Below, in pieces: positions 56,207 to 64,000 of a stretch of DNA of 64,000 nt. How positions within the stretch are numbered: the first letter of the stretch is position 1; every line of letters begins with the position of its first letter. The notes under the pieces were generated by a model that searched no databases, had not been told where the DNA came from, and saw nothing but the letters and a program-made list of their open reading frames with translations. The DNA is taken from the NCBI GenBank assembly GCA_950097015.1, contig CATNEN010000039.1, forward strand, positions 15,842,501 to 15,906,500, in the 5' to 3' direction. Both the position numbers and the translations under genes were made by a program. Source of the stretch: Macrostomum hystrix (taxonomy: Eukaryota; Platyhelminthes; Macrostomidae).

Positions 56207-57659
56207 GAGTTGGATTGCTGGGATTCTTCGATGTCAGATCCAACGGAAACTGAAGGGGCATCATCGATCCAAGAAATGGCAGCGTTGGGCACATTGGCGG
56301 CGGCAGCGGCAGCAGCGGAGGCGGTGGCGGCAGTAGAGCAGGCGGCGGCGGCGGCGGCGGCGGTGGCAGCGGTGGTGGCGACTGCTGTTGCTGCTGAGCG
56401 TGAATTCGGCGCGCCGCTGCGCTACCGGGGAGGCCAGGCTTCGGCAGGCTACCGTCGGAGTTCAGCACCGCGGCCGGACGGTGCCCGAACCTGCGCAGAT
56501 GCTGTTTGAGCGAGTGGCAGTACTTGGTGGCGTAGCTGCAGTGCAGGCAGCGGTACTGGTACACATTGGTGTGCGATTTCAGATGCGAGTTCAGCATAGA
56601 CCGGTTGACGCACTGGTAGTTGCACTTAGGACACTTAAATGGCTTGGAACCCAGGTGGTTCCGGATGTGGTACTCCAGGTGGTGCTTGTACTCGGTGACA
56701 AACGGACAGCTGGGGCACTCAAGCAGGCGCTCTATTTTGATGTGACCGCGAGAGTGCTGCCAGAATGCCGGCCTGTCCTCAGTCACGAAGCTGCATTGGC
56801 GACAGCGGAGTAGCTTCTGGCGCGACGAAGGCGCCTTGCCTGAGTAGCTGTCTGGCGGCACCTCCGAGTGGAAGTCCTTCATGTGCCGCTTCAGACGGCC
56901 GTCCGTACGAGACTTGTAGTCGCACGCGGGGCACTGGTACTCGTAGTGGGTGGCCATGTGTTCCTTGAAGGCGTCCTGCGTGGAGCCTGAGGGTTCGGGC
57001 AGCAACGGCCGTTGGATTATGACAGATTTTGTTGTGAGTGTGATCAGTAGATTGTGTTGTGAGTGTGATCAGTAGATTGTGTTGTGAGTATGATCAGTAG
57101 ATTGTGTTGTGAGTGTGATCAGTAGATTCTGTTGTGAGTGTGATCAGTAGATTGTGTGAGTGTCAGTGTGAGTGTTGTGATCTGCATGGCTTGTCTTTGT
57201 CTTTGGTGCCAGGTTTTTTCGCGTATTTCGTAGTCATGTTTTGCATTGTAAATTAGTTATTTGTTATTATCGCGAAAGCCGTGAGTATAATCAAATCGGA
57301 AAAAAAGAGAAAAAAAACATTTTTTCTTCCCCCTGAGAAATCCTGAAAATTGACCATTAAGAAAATTACGCTTTAGAAAGACAAACCTGCAGAACAGATT
57401 CTGCAGAACAGATCATTGTATTGTAGATTTATAAACACACTTGTTCACATTTTCTATTGAACAATGACAGTGCTGTTTACAGTTAAGAAAACAGTAATTT
57501 CGAGCTCCAGATAAATAATAAAAAGGTGGGAGCAGTTATTTTCTCACCGGCGAAGCTGCAAAGGTGACAAAAGTAAATTGTTTGACGACCTGAAGCAACA
57601 GCTGCTGACTGGTGATCGGTTGCAGCAACTCCTTGATCAGATGACTCAGGTGACTGCAT
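55983..57659 (-). CDS. hb: Hunchback-type C2H2 zinc-finger transcription factor
   Basis: Two exons, 57659-57548 and 56986-55983 (GTGAGA donor, CCCTCAG acceptor, split G|GC codon), 371 residues. Eight C2H2 fingers in the hunchback layout: an N-terminal pair (C31/C34/H47/H51, itself split by the intron, and C56/C59/H72/H77); four middle fingers (about 99-206) with [18 protein letters not shown] and [29 protein letters not shown]; and two C-terminal Ikaros-like fingers (about 320-370) with [10 protein letters not shown]. Hunchback binds A/T-rich DNA through the middle fingers and dimerises through the last pair. Between them lie a proline tract, PLDLT (residues 285-289, a CtBP-type P-x-D-L motif) and 16 glutamines encoded by pure CAG. 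The ATG at 57659 follows an in-frame stop, so a start there is plausible. The protein is much shorter than insect Hunchback. The 561-bp intron contains a 25-bp repeat. Confidence 0.92.
56157..56205 (-). repeat. CAG trinucleotide run encoding polyglutamine in hb
   Basis: Sixteen uninterrupted CAG codons (CTG on the plus strand) immediately before the C-terminal zinc fingers. Pure repeats like this are prone to length change, so alleles may differ. Confidence 0.9.
57030..57170. repeat. Short minisatellite, 25-bp unit (hb intron)
   Basis: About five copies of a 25-bp unit with core GTGAGTGTGATCAGTAGATT, within the hb intron close to the exon-2 acceptor. Confidence 0.88.
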
Positions 57660-57661
57660 TT

Positions 57662-58558
57662 CCCGTGTCTAGTGATGATGGACTCTTTCAAAGAAGGAAT
57701 GGGAATTTTTCGAAAATGAAGTTGTGTGGTTCTCAGCGACGAATAGACGGCCCTAAAATATTGTCGAATGCGAGTCAGAATTCCTAATCGATCTCTTCAT
57801 AGATATCAGCCTGCAGACAAGTTTTCAACGCTCAAGCCGCGGTCAAATTACCGGCAACAGTTGGAAAACTGGCTTAATTCTTATATAAAAGGCAACAGCA
57901 ACAATGTCTGCCTGTTTGTTGGGTGCTGTCTTGTTTTACAATTGATAATCGATTAAGAATTGGTTAAACTGTTCACAAACACTTCGTGGTCATCGACTGG
58001 CAAAGAAATCTGGGATGTTTGAGTCGCCAGGTCTAGTTGATGCTTTTTCCCTGCTCACTGCACAGCTCAAAGAGAAGATTTAAAAATTTGTATCTGTTCG
58101 TTCAGGTCTAGAGATCCTTGCCAATGAGCTGGAGGTCCTTTGTACCAGCTTTTTTACGACTTGATCGGGTTTCATGCAGAAGAGAAAAATCAATTTTGAA
58201 AACTTTTGACGAATCTCAGGCATTGTACGAGTATTTTGCTTAATCTTAACGTTTTGTTAATGTTTTCTCGCAAAATTCCGTTCTAATTTAACAACCAAAA
58301 CGACTGCAAAACTATACGAAAAATACTTAACAAAGCTTTCATTGACTGCTCAAAATATCGTAGTACTCGCATAGATTTTCGTCAGAAAACTCAAGGTAAT
58401 TTTTCACCTGCCATAGTCACAGCTTCAAAGTCGTCTTGACAAATCGATTTATCAATCATAAACAAAAATCCTATTCAATTCTAGAAATTTTAAACGCAAA
58501 TCTCACTTTGTGAGAAACACTCTACCATGCATCCCACCATTCATTCAAATGAGTGAGA
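57662..58558. other. Upstream region of hb
   Basis: AT-rich sequence that should include the hb promoter and 5' leader. Apart from a run of TTG/GTT and ACG motifs near 58020-58400 I see no defined element. Confidence 0.45.
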
Positions 58559-58559
58559 T

Positions 58560-59296
58560 GCATGCATTCAATCTCTACCGGGAATCTCACCCAGTGATGC
58601 AATCTCTACCGGGAATCTCACCCAGTGATGCAATCTCTACCGGGAATCTCACCCAGTGATGCAATCTCTACCGGGAATCTCACCCAGTCATTCAATCTCT
58701 ACCGGGAATCTCACCCAGTGATGCAATCTCTACCGGGAATCTCACCCAGTGATGCAATCTCTACCGGGAATCTCACCCAGTGATGCAATCTCTACCGGGA
58801 ATCTCACCCAGTCATTCAATCTCTACCGGGAATCTCACCCAGTGATGCAATCTCTACCGGGAATCTCACCCAGTGATGCAATCTCTACCGGGAATCTCAC
58901 CCAGTCATTCAATCTCTACCGGGAATCTCACCCAGTGATGCAATCTCTACCGGGAATCTCACCCAGTGATGCAATCTCTACCGGGAATCTCACCCAGTGA
59001 TGCAATCTCTACCGGGAATCTCACCCAGTGATGCAATCTCTACCGGGAATCTCACCCAGTGATGCAATCTCTACCGGGAATCTCACCCAGTCATTCAATC
59101 TCTACCGGGAATCTCACCCAGTGATGCAATCTCTACCGGGAATCTCACCCAGTCATTCAATCTCTACCGGGAATCTCACCCAGTGATCCAATCTCTACCG
59201 GGAATCTCACCCAGTCATTCAATCTCTACCGGGAATCTCACCCAGTGATCCAATCTCTACCGGGAATCTCACCCAGTCATTCAATCTCTACCGGGT
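58560..59296. repeat. Minisatellite, 31-bp unit
   Basis: About 23 highly homogeneous copies of a 31-bp unit with core AATCTCTACCGGGAATCTCA followed by CCCAGTGATGC or CCCAGTCATTC. Low divergence suggests recent expansion. Homogeneity falls toward the right end, where the GATCC variant alternates. Confidence 0.94.
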
Positions 59297-59640
59297 AATG
59301 TAGATAATGTACAGTCATGTACTATTCTCTGCTGTGATTCAAATGACAATGACTAGATTTAACTTACCGAAAAATTGTTGCCTACAAATTGAACGAGGTT
59401 TAAACTCCAGCTTGCATTTTTTTAATTAGAAAAATTATTTTTGACCGAGAGACAATTTTTAAATAAAGATTCTTCGAATCGGCCCAGTGGCAACCAATCA
59501 GGGAAGAGAGCATGCTCAGCTCATACTTTATTTTTCCCTGCCATTTAGACCAGGTCATTGCTCACATCGGATCCGAATTTTTCACTTACTGCCACCTGTC
59601 TTCACTGATAGCTTTGCAAGAGGTGGCCAATGGCGATTCT
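59297..59640. other. Spacer between two arrays
   Basis: No gene recognised. An open frame beginning at 59512 runs into the next array but has no independent support. Confidence 0.5.
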
Positions 59641-59644
59641 AAGT

Positions 59645-62600
59645 CTTCAGTCTCTTGTTCATGCTACATTCAGTCTCTTGTTCACGCTATATTCAGTCTC
59701 TTGTTCAGGCTACATTCAGTCTCTTGTTCAGGCTATATTCAGTCTCTTGTTCATGCTATATTCAGTCTCTTGTTCAGGCTATATTCAGTCTCTTGTTCAT
59801 GCTATATTCAGTCTCTTGTTCATGCTATATTCAGTCTCTTGTTCATGCTATATTCAGTCTCTTGTTCATGCTATATTCAGTCTCTTGTTCAGGCTATATT
59901 CAGTCTCTTGTTCATGCTATGTTCAGTCTCTTGTTCAGGCTATATTCAGTCTCTTGTTCATGCTATATTCAGTCTCTTGTTCATGCTACATTCAGTCTCT
60001 TGTTCATGCTATATTCAGTCTCTTGTTCAGGCTATATTCAGTCTCTTGTTCATGCTATATTCAGTCTCTTGTTCAGGCTATATTCAGTCTCTTGTTCATG
60101 CTATATTCAGTCTCTTGTTCATGCTATATTCAGTCTCTTGTTCATGCTATATTCAGTCTCTTGTTCAGGCTATATTCAGTCTCTTGTTCATGATATATTC
60201 AGTCTCTTGTTCAGGCTATATTCAGTCTCTTGTTCAGGCTATATTCAGTCTCTTGTTCATGCTATATTCAGTCTCTTGTTCATGCTATATTCAGTCTCTT
60301 GTTCATGCTATATTCAGTCTCTTGTTCATGCTATATTCAGTCTCTTGTTCAGGCTATATTCAGTCTCTTGTTCAGGCTATATTCAGTCTCTTGTTCAGGC
60401 TATATTCAGTCTCTTGTTCAGGCTATATTCAGTCTCTTGTTCAGGCTATATTCAGTCTCTTGTTCATGCTATATTCAGTCTCTTGTTCAGGCTATATTCA
60501 GTCTCTTGTTCAGGCTATATTCAGTCTCTTGTTCATGCTATATTCAGTCTCTTGTTCAGGCTATATTCAGTCTCTTGTTCAGGCTATATTCAGTCTCTTG
60601 TTCAGGCTATATTCAGTCTCTTGTTCATGCTATATTCAGTCTCTTGTTCAGGCTATATTCAGTCTCTTGTTCATGCTATATTCAGTCTCTTGTTCATGCT
60701 ATATTCAGTCTCTTGTTCATGCTATATTCAGTCTCTTGTTCAGGCTATATTCAGTCTCTTGTTCATGCTATATTCAGTCTCTTGTTCATGCTATATTCAG
60801 TCTCTTGTTCAGGCTATATTCAGTCTCTTGTTCATGCTATATTCAGTCTCTTGTTCATGCTATATTCAGTCTCTTGTTCATGCTATATTCAGTCTCTTGT
60901 TCAGGCTACATTCAGTCTCTTGTTCAGGCTATATTCAGTCTCTTGTTCAGGCTATATTCAGTCTCTTGTTCATGCTATATTCAGTCTCTTGTTCAGGCTA
61001 TATTCAGTCTCTTGTTCAGGCTATATTCAGTCTCTTGTTCAGGCTATATTCAGTCTCTTGTTCAGGCTATATTCAGTCTCTTGTTCATGCTATATTCAGT
61101 CTCTTGTTCACGCTATATTCAGTCTCTTGTTCAGGCTACATTCAGTCTCTTGTTCAGGCTATATTCAGTCTCTTGTTCATGCTATATTCAGTCTCTTGTT
61201 CAGGCTATATTCAGTCTCTTGTTCATGCTATATTCAGTCTCTTGTTCATGCTATATTCAGTCTCTTGTTCATGCTATATTCAGTCTCTTGTTCATGCTAT
61301 ATTCAGTCTCTTGTTCAGGCTATATTCAGTCTCTTGTTCATGCTATGTTCAGTCTCTTGTTCAGGCTATATTCAGTCTCTTGTTCATGCTATATTCAGTC
61401 TCTTGTTCATGCTACATTCAGTCTCTTGTTCATGCTATATTCAGTCTCTTGTTCAGGCTATATTCAGTCTCTTGTTCATGCTATATTCAGTCTCTTGTTC
61501 AGGCTATATTCAGTCTCTTGTTCATGCTATATTCAGTCTCTTGTTCATGCTATATTCAGTCTCTTGTTCATGCTATATTCAGTCTCTTGTTCAGGCTATA
61601 TTCAGTCTCTTGTTCATGATATATTCAGTCTCTTGTTCAGGCTATATTCAGTCTCTTGTTCAGGCTATATTCAGTCTCTTGTTCATGCTATATTCAGTCT
61701 CTTGTTCATGCTATATTCAGTCTCTTGTTCATGCTATATTCAGTCTCTTGTTCATGCTATATTCAGTCTCTTGTTCAGGCTATATTCAGTCTCTTGTTCA
61801 GGCTATATTCAGTCTCTTGTTCAGGCTATATTCAGTCTCTTGTTCAGGCTATATTCAGTCTCTTGTTCAGGCTATATTCAGTCTCTTGTTCATGCTATAT
61901 TCAGTCTCTTGTTCAGGCTATATTCAGTCTCTTGTTCAGGCTATATTCAGTCTCTTGTTCATGCTATATTCAGTCTCTTGTTCAGGCTATATTCAGTCTC
62001 TTGTTCAGGCTATATTCAGTCTCTTGTTCAGGCTATATTCAGTCTCTTGTTCATGCTATATTCAGTCTCTTGTTCAGGCTATATTCAGTCTCTTGTTCAT
62101 GCTATATTCAGTCTCTTGTTCATGCTATATTCAGTCTCTTGTTCATGCTATATTCAGTCTCTTGTTCAGGCTATATTCAGTCTCTTGTTCATGCTATATT
62201 CAGTCTCTTGTTCATGCTATATTCAGTCTCTTGTTCAGGCTATATTCAGTCTCTTGTTCATGCTATATTCAGTCTCTTGTTCATGCTATATTCAGTCTCT
62301 TGTTCATGCTATATTCAGTCTCTTGTTCAGGCTACATTCAGTCTCTTGTTCAGGCTATATTCAGTCTCTTGTTCAGGCTATATTCAGTCTCTTGTTCATG
62401 CTATATTCAGTCTCTTGTTCAGGCTATATTCAGTCTCTTGTTCAGGCTATATTCAGTCTCTTGTTCAGGCTATATTCAGTCTCTTGTTCAGGCTATATTC
62501 AGTCTCTTGTTCATGCTATATTCAGTCTCTTGTTCATGCTATATTCAGTCTCTTGTTCATGCTATATTCAGTCTCTTGTTCATGCTATATTCAGTCTCTT

Positions 62601-63540
62601 GTTCATGCTATATTCAGTCTCTTGTTCATGCTATATTCAGTCTCTTGTTCATGCTATATTCAGTCTCTTGTTCATGCTATATTCAGTCTCTTGTTCATGC
62701 TATATTCAGTCTCTTGTTCAGGCTATATTCAGTCTCTTGTTCAGGCTATATTCAGTCTCTTGTTCAGGCTATATTCAGTCTCTTGTTCATGCTATATTCA
62801 GTCTCTTGTTCATGCTATATTCAGTCTCTTGTTCAGGCTATATTCAGTCTCTTGTTCATGCTATATTCAGTCTCTTGTTCATGCTATATTCAGTCTCTTG
62901 TTCATGCTATATTCAGTCTCTTGTTCATGCTATATTCAGTCTCTTGTTCATGCTATATTCAGTCTCTTGTTCAGGCTATATTCAGTCTCTTGTTCATGCT
63001 ATATTCAGTCTCTTGTTCATGCTATATTCAGTCTCTTGTTCATGCTATATTCAGTCTCTTGTTCATGCTATATTCAGTCTCTTGTTCATGCTATATTCAG
63101 TCTCTTGTTCAGGCTATATTCAGTCTCTTGTTCATGCTATATTCAGTCTCTTGTTCATGCTATATTCAGTCTCTTGTTCATGCTATATTCAGTCTCTTGT
63201 TCAGGCTATATTCAGTCTCTTGTTCAGGCTATATTCAGTCTCTTGTTCAGGCTATATTCAGTCTCTTGTTCATGCTATATTCAGTCTCTTGTTCAGGCTA
63301 TATTCAGTCTCTTGTTCATGCTATATTCAGCCTCTTGTTAATGCTATATTCAGTCTCTTGTTCATGCTATATTCAGTCTCTTGTTCATGCTATATTCAGT
63401 CTCTTGTTCATGCTATATTCAGTCTCTTGTTCATGCTATATTCAGTCTCTTGTTCATGCTATATTCAGTCTCTTGTTCATGCTATATTCAGCCTCTTGTT
63501 CACGCTATATTCAGTCTCTTGTTCAGGCTATATTCAGTCT
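59645..63540. repeat. Large minisatellite, 23-bp unit, about 170 copies
   Basis: A 23-bp unit with core TTCAGTCTCTTGTTCATGCT, with GGCTATA/TGCTATA alternation and rare ACGCTAT, GCTACATT, GCTATGTT and TGATATA markers. The rare markers recur in identical order 1,426 bp apart (59685/61111 and 60191/61617), exactly 62 units, so a 1.4-kb block was duplicated recently. No unit contains a stop in any plus-strand frame, so three giant open frames (up to 1,386 codons) result; I do not call them genes. Confidence 0.95.
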
Positions 63541-63655
63541 CTTGTTCAGGCTCTATTCAGGCTATATTCAGGCACTATTCAGGCTCTATTCAGGCTATAT
63601 TCAGGCACTATTCAGGTTATATTCAGGCTATATTCAGGCACTATTCAGGTTATTT
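63541..63655. repeat. Degenerate end of the 23-bp array, 11-12-bp subunits
   Basis: GGCTATATTCA, GGCACTATTCA and GGCTCTATTCA subunits alternate, a shortened derivative of the 23-bp unit lacking TCTCTTGTT. Confidence 0.85.
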
Positions 63656-64000
63656 ACCGTTTTTTAGGCTAGACCAGATTCACTTTCTCGGGATTTTTTC
63701 AGACAATAATCAGTCTGAAGTGGTTGACGATAAATTAAATTTATTCATTGCATTGTTTTATCATTGCTATTGCAAATTTCTTACAAATTGTTTTAATAAT
63801 GAATCGTGTACTGTTTGTTAGTATTTACGAGTTCGTAAGTTCGACAAAAAGATACAACGTTTCTTTAGTCGCTATATTGACAGTTCTTACTGAACTTAAG
63901 CACTAGATTTGGTCATTGATGGCTTTTCTCGTCTATGACCTGATTTTAGCTACTATGGTCGCATTTTTTTAAACAAAGAATAAGAGAAACCTTAGGCCTC
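63656..64000. other. Right-edge spacer, no gene recognised
   Basis: AT-rich sequence with no exon-like stretch on either strand. Confidence 0.5.

Noticed and set aside
57545-57787. Plus-strand frame [24 protein letters not shown] that looked like an orphan exon
   Set aside because: The minus strand of the same bases encodes the first zinc finger of hunchback with a matching splice phase, so the plus frame is a shadow.

Overview
This window looks like animal nuclear DNA. It carries spliced genes with GT..AG introns and clear metazoan orthologues: TMEM43, LRRC71, LRRC61, an R7-family RGS protein, RING-finger proteins and Hunchback. The exons are fairly GC-rich and sit in AT-rich, repeat-dominated surroundings. 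Three genes have a good splice acceptor only 14-26 nt before the start codon, which would fit spliced-leader trans-splicing. By my hand tally about 40% of the window is tandem minisatellite DNA. A flatworm or other spiralian with an unusually repeat-rich genome (Macrostomum-like) fits best. That placement is inference; no mitochondrial or rRNA marker is present to settle it.

Layout. 1-8.35 kb: minisatellites (23, 31, 19, 16, 15 and 25 bp units), with a 5'-truncated non-LTR retrotransposon inserted in the 16-bp array. 8.37-8.66 kb: one LRRC61-like exon (minus). 9.66-12.6 kb: a 16-bp array containing two copies of a small TATA-driven candidate gene (plus), the first truncated by the repeat. 12.75-19.4 kb: polypurine, 21-bp, 16-bp and 20-bp arrays. 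19.49-21.87 kb: complete TMEM43 (minus, 3 exons). 23.78-31.39 kb: complete LRRC71 (minus, 14 exons). 34.5-37.5 kb: R7 RGS gene (plus) whose product ends in eight V-T/A-P-W-E motifs. 38-38.3 kb: palindromic 24-bp array. 39.17-43.14 kb: 20-bp array of about 200 copies. 46.38-47.46 kb and 49.69-53.65 kb: paired RING genes. The first is broken; the second has a 3.1-kb intron filled by a 29-bp array. 55.98-57.66 kb: hunchback (minus, eight zinc fingers). 58.56-63.65 kb: 31-bp and 23-bp arrays.

Interspersed elements seen more than once: a TIR element (start CAGTAGAAAGACC, four copies), a tRNA-SINE-like element (two copies) and a short hairpin-containing repeat (three copies). The genes do not form an operon or a single pathway. 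LRRC71 and LRRC61 are leucine-rich-repeat proteins, TMEM43 is a nuclear-envelope protein, the RGS protein should act on G-alpha with G-beta-5, Hunchback is a transcription factor, and the RING proteins are probable E3 ligases. The most novel points are the duplicated microgene at 10.3-12.6 kb, the PWE-motif tail of the RGS protein, and the RING pair, which records both gene conversion and intron growth.
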